Shown here piece by piece: positions 1 through 8,782 of a DNA stretch of 64,000 nt. The position numbers and the translations under genes are program-made. The DNA is from Pseudomonadota bacterium (lineage in GTDB: Bacteria > Pseudomonadota > Gammaproteobacteria > Steroidobacterales > Steroidobacteraceae): assembly GCA_963204835.1 (NCBI GenBank), contig CAUJHJ010000033.1, forward strand, positions 16,644-80,643, written 5' to 3'. The notes beneath the pieces were generated by a model. The model was not told the origin of the DNA and did no database searches. It saw nothing but the letters and a program-made list of their open reading frames with translations. The stretch's first letter is position 1; every line of letters begins with the position of its first letter.

Positions 1-169
1 GGCTCGTCTGGCGATAGGCGATCGGTCCATCGTCGGGGCACTCGACCTTGATGCGAAACGCGAACTGCTCCTGCACCGAGCGATCCGCCGGATCGATATG
101 GGTGTAGTCACCCTCCCAGATGCCGATGTGCCGGCGCAGCAGCGCGACGGTGGCGTTCGGCACGGTCAC
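1..169 (-). CDS. N-terminus of a DUF3598/lipocalin-like protein (cut by window edge)
   Basis: Fifty-six codons are open from a GTG at 169 to the left edge with no stop. The GTG overlaps the TGA of the upstream LysR gene in a GTGA arrangement, typical of translational coupling. The peptide reads like a real protein: residues 12-30 include RRHIGIWEGDYTHIDPADR and a later stretch reads VECPDDGP. This resembles the opening of DUF3598/lipocalin-fold proteins that begin with a W-x-G-x-Y motif. That family assignment is from memory and is modest in confidence; the reading frame itself is well supported. The remainder lies outside the window, so length and function cannot be judged. Confidence 0.55.
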   Translation of the reverse strand, partial: MTVPNATVALLRRHIGIWEGDYTHIDPADRSVQEQFAFRIKVECPDDGPIAYRQTS

Positions 170-1122
170 GCCGCGCACGTTTCGGCGCACTTGCCGTGCG
201 GGCAGAGCCCCTCCATGAAGACAGTATCGAAGCTCAGGCGCTCTACGAGGAAGTCGACGAACGCGCGCACTTTCGGCGACTTGCCCTGGCCGAGCGGGAA
301 CACGGCGTTCATGTCGAACGTCGGGCCTTCCCAGCCCGCGAGCACGCGCCGCACGAGGCCCTGCGATGCTTCGGGCTTCAGCATCACGTCCGCGCCCAGC
401 ATCAGGCCTTCGCCCGCGAGCACCGCGCCGCGCAGCGCGGCGGGGTCGTTCGACACCAGCACCGGGTCGATGCGGTAGTCGACGAGGCCGCTGCCGTCAT
501 TGAGCGGCCACACGAAGTTGTTGCCGTTGTGGTTGTACTTGCGCATCGCGAAGGTGCGATGGCCCGTCAGTTCGTCGGGATGCTGCGGCTCGCCGTGCTG
601 CGCGAGGTAGATCGGGCTGCCGTAGACCTGGGTGCGAAACGAGGTGAGGCGGCGCGCCACGAGGCTCTGGTCCGTGAGCGGGCCGATGCGCAGCGCGACG
701 TCGATCTCCTGGCCGATCAGGTCCACCGTGTCGTTGCTGAGCTCCATGTCGATGCGGATCTCGGGATAGCGCAGGTAGAACTCCCCGAGCAGCGGCGCGA
801 TCCAGGTCACGCCGAAGGAATAGGGCGCGGTGATGCGCAGCCAGCCGCGCGGCCCGCTCTGCAACTGCCCGACGGCGTTCTCGGCCTCGTCGAGCACGCG
901 CGCGATGTGCTGGCTGTGCTCGTAGTAGATGTTGCCCGCCTCGGTCAGCCCGAGCTTGCGCGTCGTGCGATGCATCAGCTGCGCGCCGAGCCGCGCTTCG
1001 AGCTCCTGCACCTTGCGGCTCACGGTGGTCTTGGGCAGGCGCAGGGCGCGCGCGGCGGCGACGAAGCTGCCGTGTTCGACCACTTTGACGAAGACCAGCG
1101 TGTCGTTCAGATCGTGTGTCAT
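166..1122 (-). CDS. LysR-family transcriptional regulator, probable regulator of the divergent RND efflux operon
   Basis: The 318-residue product has the LysR layout: an N-terminal winged helix-turn-helix (about residues 5-65, including SFVAAARALRLPKTTVSRKV) and a type-2 periplasmic-binding-like effector domain (about 90-290). It is transcribed away from the RND efflux genes at 1245 onward, across a 122-bp AT-richer spacer holding an inverted repeat. That is the usual arrangement for a LysR protein controlling a neighbouring pump. The odd part is the C-terminus, which ends with a cysteine-rich tail, CPHGKCAETC (C307, C312, C316, with H309), beyond the normal end of the effector fold. The downstream truncated gene overlaps its stop codon. 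The effector is unknown. Confidence 0.93.
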   Translation of the reverse strand: MTHDLNDTLVFVKVVEHGSFVAAARALRLPKTTVSRKVQELEARLGAQLMHRTTRKLGLTEAGNIYYEHSQHIARVLDEAENAVGQLQSGPRGWLRITAPYSFGVTWIAPLLGEFYLRYPEIRIDMELSNDTVDLIGQEIDVALRIGPLTDQSLVARRLTSFRTQVYGSPIYLAQHGEPQHPDELTGHRTFAMRKYNHNGNNFVWPLNDGSGLVDYRIDPVLVSNDPAALRGAVLAGEGLMLGADVMLKPEASQGLVRRVLAGWEGPTFDMNAVFPLGQGKSPKVRAFVDFLVERLSFDTVFMEGLCPHGKCAETCAA

Positions 1123-1145
1123 GGAGGTCTCACCTGGGGCCAGTC

Positions 1146-1190
1146 ATTAGCCCGTGCGTGGGATAATTATTTCCAAAAATTGCGGCTAAT
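1146..1190. promoter_or_regulatory. Inverted repeat in the LysR/RND divergent promoter region
   Basis: ATTAGCC at 1146-1152 is mirrored by GGCTAAT at 1184-1190, with an AT-rich palindrome ATAATTAT at 1163-1170 between them. This is the most AT-rich stretch in the neighbourhood. It lies between the LysR start (1122) and the adaptor start (1245), as expected for an operator region serving both promoters. The exact LysR binding site is not proven; no clean -35/-10 pair could be assigned. Confidence 0.4.
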
Positions 1191-1244
1191 CAAGTCGACT
1201 TCGCCCCCGTATCGTCCGTCCTCGCGACATTGGAGGTGAGATCC

Positions 1245-2477
1245 ATGGACGACACAAGCCACTATCCCGTCCGCGGGAGAAATAGAACCGTATTTGGGAC
1301 AATCGGGGCGCTCATCGCGCTGGGCGCCCTGTTCATCGCATGGCGCGCCTCGGGCGCGGGCGAAGACGGTCCAGGTGCCGGTGCGCAAGCCGCGCCGCCA
1401 CCTCCCGAGGTCAGCGTGGCGCCGGTCGTCGAGCGCCGTGTCAGGCAATGGGACGACTTCACCGGCCGCGTCGAGGCCGTCGAGTCGGTCGAGCTGCGGC
1501 CTCGAGTCAGCGGCTATGTCGAGCGGGTGGTTTTCGAGGAAGGCCAGGAGGTTCGCAAGGGCGACCTGCTGTTCGTCATCGACCCGCGCAGCTATCGCGC
1601 CGAGTTCGATCGCGCGACAGCCGAACTCGCGCGGGCGCGCAGCGAGGCGCAACTCGCGCGCAGCCAGGATGAGCGCGCGCAGGCCCTGCTCGCGGCGAAG
1701 GCCGCATCGCGCGAGGAATCGGACGCTCGCCATGCGGCGGTGGCCCAGACGCTCGCGGCGGTGCGCGCCGCGGAGGCCGCGCTGGCGCGCGCGCGCCTCG
1801 ATCTCGGGTTCACCGAGGTGCGCGCGCCGATCTCGGGCCGAGCCGGCCGCGCGCTGATCACCGCGGGCAACCTCGCCCAGGCCGACGCGACCCTGCTCAC
1901 CACGATCGTGTCGCTCGACCCGATGTACGTGTACTTCGAGGGCGACGAGCAGGTCTACCTGCGCTACCTCGAGCTCGCCAAGCGCGGCGCGCGTCGCGCG
2001 TCAGGCAATCCCGTGCGCGTCGGCCTCGCGAACGAGGCCGGCTTTCCGCACGCGGGCGTGCTCGATTTCCTCGACAACCGGATCGATCCGGGTACCGGCA
2101 CGATCCGCGCCCGCGCACTCGTCCCGAACCCCGACCATACGCTGACGCCCGGCCTCTTCGCGCGCGTGCAGATGGAAGGCGGCACCGAGCTCGCCGCGCT
2201 GCTGATCGACGACAAGGCCGTCCTCACCGACCAGGACCGCAAGTACGTCTACGTGCTCGGGCCGGGCAACACGGCCGTGCGCAAGGATGTCGTGCTCGGC
2301 CGCAGCGCCGATGGACTGCGCGTCGTGCGCGAGGGCCTCGCGGCGGGCGACCGGGTGATCGTCAACGGCGTGCAGAAGGTGTTCTTCGCGGGCATGCCGG
2401 TCGCGCCGCAGGCCGTGGCCATGGGCACGCGGGTCTCGGCGGCGCCGAAGGCCGCGGCCGGCGCGGGCGCGAACTGA
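1245..2477 (+). CDS. RND efflux periplasmic adaptor (membrane fusion protein, MexE/AcrA type)
   Basis: The 410-residue protein bridges the inner-membrane RND pump and the outer-membrane channel. It has one N-terminal transmembrane anchor (about residues 16-33) and no lipobox, so it is membrane-anchored rather than a lipoprotein. A lipoyl half-motif follows (RPRVSGYVERVVFEEGQEV), then a long Ala/Arg/Glu-rich coiled-coil hairpin (about 115-185), the second lipoyl half (VRAPISGRAGRALI) and beta-barrel domains. ATG 1245 is chosen because GGAGGTGAG sits at 1232-1240; an upstream in-frame TTG at 1230 would place the Shine-Dalgarno inside the gene. It is the first gene of a three-gene efflux operon divergent from the LysR gene. 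Confidence 0.95.
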   Translation: MDDTSHYPVRGRNRTVFGTIGALIALGALFIAWRASGAGEDGPGAGAQAAPPPPEVSVAPVVERRVRQWDDFTGRVEAVESVELRPRVSGYVERVVFEEGQEVRKGDLLFVIDPRSYRAEFDRATAELARARSEAQLARSQDERAQALLAAKAASREESDARHAAVAQTLAAVRAAEAALARARLDLGFTEVRAPISGRAGRALITAGNLAQADATLLTTIVSLDPMYVYFEGDEQVYLRYLELAKRGARRASGNPVRVGLANEAGFPHAGVLDFLDNRIDPGTGTIRARALVPNPDHTLTPGLFARVQMEGGTELAALLIDDKAVLTDQDRKYVYVLGPGNTAVRKDVVLGRSADGLRVVREGLAAGDRVIVNGVQKVFFAGMPVAPQAVAMGTRVSAAPKAAAGAGAN

Positions 2478-2487
2478 GGAGCTGGCG

Positions 2488-5400
2488 ATGGACTTCTCGA
2501 AATTCTTCATCGACCGGCCGATCTTCGCGGCCGTGCTGTCGATCGTGATCTTCGCGGCGGGCCTGATCTCGATTCCGCTCCTGCCCGTGACCGAGTATCC
2601 CGACGTGGTGCCACCGACCGTGATCGTGCGCGCGGTGTACCCCGGCGCCAATCCGAAGGTGATTGCGGAAACGGTCGCGACGCCGCTCGAGGAGGCGATC
2701 AACGGCGTCGAAGACATGATGTACATGAAGTCGGTCGCGGGCAGCGACGGCGTGCTCGTCACGACCGTGACCTTCCGCCCGGGCACCGACCCCGACGACG
2801 CGCAGGTCGCCGTGCAGAACCGCGTGAGCCAGGCCCTCGCGCGGCTGCCGGAGGACGTGCGCCGCCAGGGCGTCGTGACGCAGAAGCAGTCGGCGACGCT
2901 GACCCTCGTCGTGCACCTCATCTCGCCCGACCGCAGCCACGACTCCCTCTACCTGCGCAACTACGCCACGATGCGGGTCAAGGACGAGCTCGCGCGCCTG
3001 CCGGGCGTCGGCCATGCGCAGATGTGGGGCTCGGGCGACTACGCGATGCGCATCTGGCTCGATCCCGGCAAGGTGGCCGCCCGCGGGCTGACCGCCGGCG
3101 ACGTGGTGCGCGCCGTGCGCGAGCAGAACGTGCAGGTCTCGGCCGGCCAGATCGGCGCCGAACCCACGCCCGATCGCAGCGACTTCCTCGTCTCGATCAA
3201 CGCACAGGGCCGGCTGCAGTCCGAGGAGGAGTTCGGCGGCATCGTCGTCAAGAGCGGGGCGGGTGGCGAGATCGTGCGCCTCGCCGACGTGGCGCGCGTC
3301 GAGATGGGCGCCGGCGACTACACGCTGCGCTCGCAGCTCGACAACGACGATGCGATCGCGATCGGCATCTTCGAGTCCCCCGGTGCCAATGCGATCGCCG
3401 TGTCGGACGCCGTGCGCGCCCGCATGGCCGAGCTCGCGACGCGCTTCCCGCCGGGCGTGAGCTACAGCGTCGTCTACGACCCCACCGTCTTCGTGCGCGA
3501 CTCGATCCGCGCGGTGATCGTCACCCTGCTCGAGGCGATCGTCCTCGTCGTGCTGGTGGTGATCCTCTTCCTGCAGACCTGGCGCGCCTCGATCATCCCG
3601 CTGCTCGCGGTGCCGGTGTCGGTCGTCGGCACCTTCGCGGCGCTGCACCTGCTCGGCTTTTCCGTCAACACGCTGACGCTCTTCGGCCTCGTGCTCGCGA
3701 TCGGCATCGTCGTCGATGACGCGATCGTCGTCGTCGAGAATGTCGAGCGCAACATCCAGGAGGGCAAGTCGCCGCTCGCCGCCGCCCACCAGGCGATGCG
3801 CGAAGTGTCCGGGCCCATCATCGCGATCGCGCTGGTGCTCTGCGCGGTGTTCGTGCCGATGTCGTTTCTCACCGGCGTCATCGGCCAGTTCTACCGGCAG
3901 TTCGCCGTCACGATCGCGATCTCCACCGTCATATCGGCCGTCAACTCGCTCACGCTGTCGCCGGCGCTCGCGGCGCTGCTGCTGCGGCCGCACGATGCGC
4001 CGCGGGACGCGCCCACGCGGCTGATCGACCGCCTGCTCGGCGGCATGTTCCGGCCCTTCAACCGTTTCTTCGGCGCCAGCGCCACGCGCTACCAGGGCGC
4101 GGTGGCCCGCAGCCTGCGGCGCCGCGGTGCCGTGTTCGCCGTCTACGGCGTGCTGCTCGCGGCGGCCTTCGGCGTGTTGCAGCTCGTGCCGGGTGGCTTC
4201 ATCCCGACCCAGGACAAGCTGTACCTGATGGGCGGCGTGAAGCTGCCCGAGGGCGCGTCGCTCGAGCGCACGGACGCCGTGATCCGGCGCGTCAGCGAGA
4301 TCGCGCTCTCCACCGAAGGCGTCGAGCACGCGGTCGCCTTCCCTGGCCTCAACGCGCTGCAGTTCACCAATACGCCCAATACCGGCGTGGTGTTCTTCCC
4401 GCTGAAGCCTTTCGGTGAGCGGCAGCGCAGTGCGGCCGAGATCAATGCCGAGATCAACGCGAAGCTCGCGCAGATCCAGGACGCGTTCGCATTCTCGCTG
4501 CTGCCGCCGCCGATCCTCGGCATCGGCGCGGGCTCGGGCTACTCGCTCTTCATCCAGGATCGCGCGGGCCTCGGTTACGGCGCGCTGCAGGATGCCGTGA
4601 GCGCGTTCTCCGGCGCGATCGCGCAGACCCCGGGCATGGGTTTTCCGATCAGCACCTACCAGGCGAACGTGCCGCAGCTCGATGCGGCGGTCGATCGCGT
4701 GAAGGCGAAGGCCCAGGGCGTGCCGTTGACAGAGCTCTTCGACACGATGCAGACGTACCTCGGCTCGACGTACATCAACGACTTCAACCGTTTCGGGCGC
4801 ACCTGGCAGGTGATCGCGCAGGCCGACGCGCCGTTTCGCGACAGCGCCGAGGACATCGCGAACCTGCGCACGCGCAACCTCGCGGGCGAGATGGTGCCGA
4901 TCGGCAGCGTCGTCACGCTGGGCGACTCGTTCGGCCCGGATCCCGTGATGCGCTACAACGGCTACCCCGCCGCGGACCTGATCGGCGAGGCCGATCCGCG
5001 CCTGCTCTCCTCGAGCGAGGCGATGGCCGCCATCGGACAGGTTGCGGCGAAGGTGTTGCCGCAGGGAATGAGCCTCGAGTGGACCGACCTCTCCTACCAG
5101 CAGGCGAACCAGGGCAATGCGGCGCTGATCGTGTTCCCGCTCGCCGTGCTGCTCGCGTTCCTCGTGCTCGCGGCGCTCTACGAAAGCTGGACGCTGCCGC
5201 TCGCCGTGATCCTGATCGTGCCGATGACCCTGCTGTCGGCGCTGGTCGGCGTGTGGCTCACGGGCGGCGACTTCAATGTCTTCGTGCAGGTGGGCCTTGT
5301 GGTGCTGATGGGACTCGCGTGCAAGAACGCGATCCTGATCGTGGAATTCGCCCGCGAGCTTGAGCTCGCGGGCAAGGGCATCGTGGAGGCCGCCCTCGAG

Positions 5401-5655
5401 GCCTGCCGCCTGCGCCTGCGGCCGATCGTGATGACCTCGATCGCGTTCATCGCCGGCACCGTGCCGCTCGTGCTGGCGCACGGCGCGGGCAGCGAGGTGC
5501 GCACGGTCACGGGCGTCACGGTGTTCGCCGGCATGCTCGGCGTGACCCTCTTCGGCCTGTTCCTCACCCCGGTGTTCTACGTCGCGCTGCGCAAGCTTGT
5601 CGCGCGCGGCGTGCCTCCGGCCGCCAGGATTCCAATGGAGACCTCCCATGCGTGA
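2488..5655 (+). CDS. RND multidrug efflux pump, HAE1 family, MexF-like
   Basis: A 1055-residue inner-membrane proton/drug antiporter, the usual length for HAE1 pumps. The opening MDFSKFFIDRPIFAAVLS, the porter signature region and the run GSGDYAMRIWLDPGKVAARG closely resemble MexF. The proton-relay residues are present: D410-D411 in transmembrane helix 4 (GIVVDDAIVVVENVERN) and K946 in helix 10 (GLACKNAILIVEF). Twelve hydrophobic segments are arranged around two large periplasmic loops. It starts 10 bp after the adaptor gene behind GAGGAG, and its stop overlaps the start of the outer-membrane factor (ATGCGTGA). Substrates cannot be read from sequence; MexF-type pumps typically export chloramphenicol, quinolones or signalling precursors. 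Confidence 0.96.
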   Translation: MDFSKFFIDRPIFAAVLSIVIFAAGLISIPLLPVTEYPDVVPPTVIVRAVYPGANPKVIAETVATPLEEAINGVEDMMYMKSVAGSDGVLVTTVTFRPGTDPDDAQVAVQNRVSQALARLPEDVRRQGVVTQKQSATLTLVVHLISPDRSHDSLYLRNYATMRVKDELARLPGVGHAQMWGSGDYAMRIWLDPGKVAARGLTAGDVVRAVREQNVQVSAGQIGAEPTPDRSDFLVSINAQGRLQSEEEFGGIVVKSGAGGEIVRLADVARVEMGAGDYTLRSQLDNDDAIAIGIFESPGANAIAVSDAVRARMAELATRFPPGVSYSVVYDPTVFVRDSIRAVIVTLLEAIVLVVLVVILFLQTWRASIIPLLAVPVSVVGTFAALHLLGFSVNTLTLFGLVLAIGIVVDDAIVVVENVERNIQEGKSPLAAAHQAMREVSGPIIAIALVLCAVFVPMSFLTGVIGQFYRQFAVTIAISTVISAVNSLTLSPALAALLLRPHDAPRDAPTRLIDRLLGGMFRPFNRFFGASATRYQGAVARSLRRRGAVFAVYGVLLAAAFGVLQLVPGGFIPTQDKLYLMGGVKLPEGASLERTDAVIRRVSEIALSTEGVEHAVAFPGLNALQFTNTPNTGVVFFPLKPFGERQRSAAEINAEINAKLAQIQDAFAFSLLPPPILGIGAGSGYSLFIQDRAGLGYGALQDAVSAFSGAIAQTPGMGFPISTYQANVPQLDAAVDRVKAKAQGVPLTELFDTMQTYLGSTYINDFNRFGRTWQVIAQADAPFRDSAEDIANLRTRNLAGEMVPIGSVVTLGDSFGPDPVMRYNGYPAADLIGEADPRLLSSSEAMAAIGQVAAKVLPQGMSLEWTDLSYQQANQGNAALIVFPLAVLLAFLVLAALYESWTLPLAVILIVPMTLLSALVGVWLTGGDFNVFVQVGLVVLMGLACKNAILIVEFARELELAGKGIVEAALEACRLRLRPIVMTSIAFIAGTVPLVLAHGAGSEVRTVTGVTVFAGMLGVTLFGLFLTPVFYVALRKLVARGVPPAARIPMETSHA

Positions 5656-7093
5656 TCCCGCCAGGCTGCTGCTCGCGGCGATCGCGGTGACCTTCACCGG
5701 TTGCGCGGTGGGTCCCGACTACGTGCGTCCCGATGCCGGCGTCCCGGAACGGTTTGCGGGCGCGGCAGCCACATCCCCGGCCGATGTGACCCCCGACACG
5801 GCTACCGCTGCTGCCGCGCCCGCCCCGGGCGCCGATCCGCAGTTCTGGCGCGGACTCGGCGATCCCGGACTCACCCGTCTCGTCGAGGCCGCGCTCGTGG
5901 CGAACCACGACCTGCGCATCGCGCTCGCGAACCACGACCGCGCACGGGCGCTGTTGAGCGGCGCCCGCCTCGACCAGTTGCCCACGGTTACAGCGGCCGG
6001 TACGGCGAGCAGTCAGCGGCTGAGCGAGAGTGGGGCGCCCGGCGTCACGCGCACCGATCGCGACGGCGACCGCTTCAACGGCGAAGTCGATGCCTCGTGG
6101 GAGCTCGACCTCTTCGGGCGCGTGCGCCGCCAGGTCGAGGCGCGGCGCGCCGACCTCGCCGCGAGTGCCGCGGACCTCGGCGCGTTGCAGGTCGCGATCG
6201 TCGGCGCGGTCGCGCAGGCCTATGTGGAACTGCGCGGCCTGCAGGAACGCCTGCGCGTCGCCCAGGCGAACGCCGGGAACCAGCAGGACACCCTGCGGCT
6301 CGTGGAAGCGCGCCTGGCCGCGGGCCGTGGCACCGACTTCGACACCTCGCGCGCCCGCGCCCAGCTCGAGACGACGCGGGCGCGCGTGCCGGCGCTCGAG
6401 TCCGCCGTGCGGCTCACCATGCACCGGCTCGCCGTGCTCACGGGTCGCGCGCCCGATGCGCTCACCGCAGAGCTCGCGATTCCGGCACCCTTGCCCGCGC
6501 TGCCGGCGCGGCTCGATGCCGGCACGCCCGGCGAGCTGTTGCGCCGCCGGCCGGATGTCATCGCGGCCGAGAGCCGCCTGCATGCCGCGACGGCGAGGGT
6601 CGGTGTCGCGACCGCCGATTATTTCCCGCGTTTCACGCTCGCGGGGCTGATCGGCACGCAGGCCATCGACACGAGTGCGCTGTTCGAGCGCGACTCGGAA
6701 ACCCGCCTTGCCGCGCTCGGCGTCGACTGGTCGTTCCTCGACATCGGCCGCGTGCGTGCCCGCGTTGCGGCGGCCGGCGCCGATGCGGCCGCGGCGCTGG
6801 CGGCCTACGAGCGCAGCGTGCTGCTTGCGCTCGAGGACACCGAGAACGCGCTGGTGCGCGCCGCGAAGGCGCGCGCGGAAGACGCCCATCTCGAGCGCGC
6901 GGCGCAGGACAGCGCCACGGCCGCGCGCCTCGCCCGCCTGCGCTTCGAGGCGGGCGCCGTGGACCTGCTTGACGTGCTCGATGCCGAGCGCACGCGCCTC
7001 GCCGCGCAGGACGCTTTCGCGGACGCGCGCACGCGCAGCGCGACGGCCACGGTGGCGCTGTACCGGGCGCTCGCGGGCGGCTACGGCAGCTGA
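5648..7093 (+). CDS. Outer-membrane efflux lipoprotein, NodT/OprM family
   Basis: A 481-residue TolC-type channel completing the tripartite pump. ATG 5648 begins a lipoprotein signal peptide with lipobox FTGC (C19), followed by the family hallmark AVGPDYVRP. Two repeated OEP regions (about 60-260 and 280-470) contain the long alanine/arginine-rich helices that build the periplasmic tunnel, including SWELDLFGRVRRQVEARRAD. An in-frame TTG upstream would add 17 residues ahead of the signal peptide and is rejected. The start overlaps the pump stop by 8 bp, indicating translational coupling. The 3' end overlaps a convergent lipoprotein gene by 13 bp. Confidence 0.95.
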   Translation: MRDPARLLLAAIAVTFTGCAVGPDYVRPDAGVPERFAGAAATSPADVTPDTATAAAAPAPGADPQFWRGLGDPGLTRLVEAALVANHDLRIALANHDRARALLSGARLDQLPTVTAAGTASSQRLSESGAPGVTRTDRDGDRFNGEVDASWELDLFGRVRRQVEARRADLAASAADLGALQVAIVGAVAQAYVELRGLQERLRVAQANAGNQQDTLRLVEARLAAGRGTDFDTSRARAQLETTRARVPALESAVRLTMHRLAVLTGRAPDALTAELAIPAPLPALPARLDAGTPGELLRRRPDVIAAESRLHAATARVGVATADYFPRFTLAGLIGTQAIDTSALFERDSETRLAALGVDWSFLDIGRVRARVAAAGADAAAALAAYERSVLLALEDTENALVRAAKARAEDAHLERAAQDSATAARLARLRFEAGAVDLLDVLDAERTRLAAQDAFADARTRSATATVALYRALAGGYGS

Positions 7094-7611
7094 GCGGCGG
7101 CGGCGAAGGCGGGGTCGTCGAAAAACCGCCCATAGGCGTCGAGCGCGCCGTGCACGAGCGCGGCACCGTCATGGCGCGTACGCGCGGGATCGCCGCCGCG
7201 CATCTCGTGCACGCCGCGCATCAGGTCCGCGATGATGTAATGCAGGTTCGCATCGGCAGCCGGCGGCAGCTTGCAGTTGCGCACGATGCCCTGGACCTCG
7301 CTGTCGATGCGCCCCGCGAGCGCATCGTACTGCGCGTCGCTCGCGCTACCGGCATCGATCGCGGCGTGCTCCGCTGCGAACGCCGCATGGACCGCGCCCA
7401 TGCCCGCGCGCAGCGGCTCGTCGGTCCGCCATTTGCGGCCGGCGTCGAGCGCGAGCTGTTCGATCGCCGCGGCTCCGGGCGCTTGCGCATCGCGGTGCGC
7501 GCCATCGTGTGGACCGGCGTCATGTTCCGAGCAGCCCGCCGGCAGCGCTGCGAGCGCAACCATGAGCGAGGCGAGGAGTGCGGCGCGAGCGCCAGGAAGC
7601 AGGTGTGTCAT
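7081..7611 (-). CDS. Conserved small lipoprotein, DnrO-like, function unknown
   Basis: A 176-residue predicted lipoprotein. A hydrophobic signal peptide ends in the lipobox PAGC (C27), followed by a short His/Asp/Ala linker. The mature region contains LDAGRKWRTDEPLRAGM and NCKLPPAADANLHYIIADLM. These blocks recur in small periplasmic proteins of Xanthomonadaceae-type genomes that are sometimes named after DnrO. I know of no established biochemical role. His residues in the linker and mature domain could bind metal, but this is speculation. The gene is convergent with the efflux operon and overlaps its last codons, so it is a separate transcription unit. Confidence 0.75.
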   Translation of the reverse strand: MTHLLPGARAALLASLMVALAALPAGCSEHDAGPHDGAHRDAQAPGAAAIEQLALDAGRKWRTDEPLRAGMGAVHAAFAAEHAAIDAGSASDAQYDALAGRIDSEVQGIVRNCKLPPAADANLHYIIADLMRGVHEMRGGDPARTRHDGAALVHGALDAYGRFFDDPAFAAAAQLP

Positions 7612-7631
7612 CGGCGCGATTGTAGCCGCGT

Positions 7632-7660
7632 TTGCCCGGGCCGCCGTCGACCCCTAGAAT
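7632..7660 (+). promoter_or_regulatory. Sigma-70 promoter of tRNA-Gly
   Basis: TTGCCC (7632-7637) and TAGAAT (7655-7660) are separated by exactly 17 bp. Transcription would begin near 7667, a few bases before the tRNA. The TAGAAT hexamer recurs as a likely -10 elsewhere in this window. Confidence 0.65.
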
Positions 7661-7671
7661 CACGGCATTGC

Positions 7672-7745
7672 GCGGGTGTAGTTCAATGGTAGAACTGCAG
7701 CTTCCCAAGCTGCTAACGTGGGTTCGATTCCCATCACCCGCTCCA
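7672..7745 (+). tRNA. tRNA-Gly (anticodon CCC)
   Basis: A complete cloverleaf can be folded: acceptor GCGGGTG pairs with CACCCGC, the D-arm stem is GTTC/GAAC, the anticodon stem is GCAGC/GCTGC with loop TTCCCAA giving anticodon CCC, and the T-arm is GTGGG-TTCGATT-CCCAT. The CCA end is encoded (7743-7745). It reads GGG codons. It is a lone tRNA directly downstream of a good promoter. The following LysR gene converges and ends only 13 bp away, and no clear terminator is visible. Confidence 0.97.
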
Positions 7746-7758
7746 CCTCCCGCCGCGC

Positions 7759-8673
7759 TCAGCTTTCGTCGAGGCTCCACGGCTGCTCGCGCGCGTAGCG
7801 CTCCGCGAGGAAACCGACGAAGCCGCGCACCTTGGCGGACAGGTGCCGACGGCTCGGATACACCGCCGAAATCGGCGTACGCGGCAGCGCATGGTCCGGC
7901 AGCAGGCGCACCAGCGCACCCGTGCGTACCTCGGGCGCCACGATGAAATCCGGCTCGATGATCACGCCGGTGCCCGCCGCGGCGAGCACCGCGAGCATGC
8001 GGCCGTTGTTCGCGCGGTGTCGCATCGCCACGCGCAATTCGTGGTGTTCGCCCTGCGCCGATTCGAAGCGCCACGTGTTCGGCATCGGCAGGAGCGTGTA
8101 CGAAAGGCATTCGTGCGCGGCGAGGTCCGCGGGCGTGCGCGGCGTGCCGTGTTGCGCGAGGTAGCCGGGCGAGGCGCAGCATACGGGTTGCGTCCAGCCG
8201 ATGCGGCGCGAGACGAGGCCCTGGTGCACGATCGAGCCGATGCGGATCGCGAGGTCGAAGCCCTCCTCGACGAGGTCCACCGCGCGATCGGACAGGTCGA
8301 GGTCGAAGACGAGGTCGCGGTGCCGCGCCGCGAATTCGGCGATGGCGGGCGCGAGGAAGCGCTCGCTGAAACTCACGCCGCAGGTGAGCCGCAGCGTGCC
8401 CTTGGGCGACACGGCGGCGGCGCGCACCGAACCCTCCGCTTCGTCGAGGTCGTTCAGGATCTGCACGCTGCGCTCGAAGAAGGACTGGCCGGCCTCGGTG
8501 AGCGACAGGCGCCGCGTGGTGCGATTGATCAGGCGCGCGTCGAGGTGCCGTTCGAGATCGGCGATGAGTCGCGAGATGGCGGAGGTCGATGTGCCAAGTC
8601 GCTCGGCGGCGCGCGCGAAGCTGCCGAACTCGACCACCCGGGCGAATGCCTGCACGGCCTTGAAGCGGTCCAT
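7759..8673 (-). CDS. LysR-family transcriptional regulator
   Basis: A 304-residue LysR protein with N-terminal helix-turn-helix (residues 1-60; SFARAAERLGTSTSAISRLI is the recognition region) followed by a LysR substrate-binding domain of the CrgA/AaeR-like type (about 90-290, with the usual GVSFSERFLAPAIAEF start). It is divergent from the GST gene at 8783, and a near-perfect LysR-type operator lies in the 109-bp spacer. It therefore probably regulates itself and the GST/dioxygenase pair. The C-terminal end faces the tRNA-Gly gene. The effector is not predictable. Confidence 0.93.
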   Translation of the reverse strand: MDRFKAVQAFARVVEFGSFARAAERLGTSTSAISRLIADLERHLDARLINRTTRRLSLTEAGQSFFERSVQILNDLDEAEGSVRAAAVSPKGTLRLTCGVSFSERFLAPAIAEFAARHRDLVFDLDLSDRAVDLVEEGFDLAIRIGSIVHQGLVSRRIGWTQPVCCASPGYLAQHGTPRTPADLAAHECLSYTLLPMPNTWRFESAQGEHHELRVAMRHRANNGRMLAVLAAAGTGVIIEPDFIVAPEVRTGALVRLLPDHALPRTPISAVYPSRRHLSAKVRGFVGFLAERYAREQPWSLDES

Positions 8674-8681
8674 CGCGAGAT

Positions 8682-8700
8682 TATTGCAGCTTTCACAATA
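8682..8700. promoter_or_regulatory. LysR-type operator between LysR and GST genes
   Basis: TATTG-N9-CAATA forms a perfect 5-bp dyad that fits the T-N11-A LysR consensus. It starts 8 bp upstream of the LysR start codon and 83 bp upstream of the GST start. That position suits autoregulation plus activation of the divergent gene. Confidence 0.6.
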
Positions 8701-8782
8701 GTCTTTGAACCAAATCCCTGTTTATCCCGTCAGGCCTTGCGTGGAAGATCCCCACCCAGTCAAGACAACGGAGCCCATGTCC

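Noticed and set aside
2362..5697. Minus-strand open frame of 1111 codons
   Set aside because: It lies opposite the RND pump and is a GC-driven shadow: its product is rich in Arg, His, Glu and Asp without domains, while the plus-strand pump has a full motif set.
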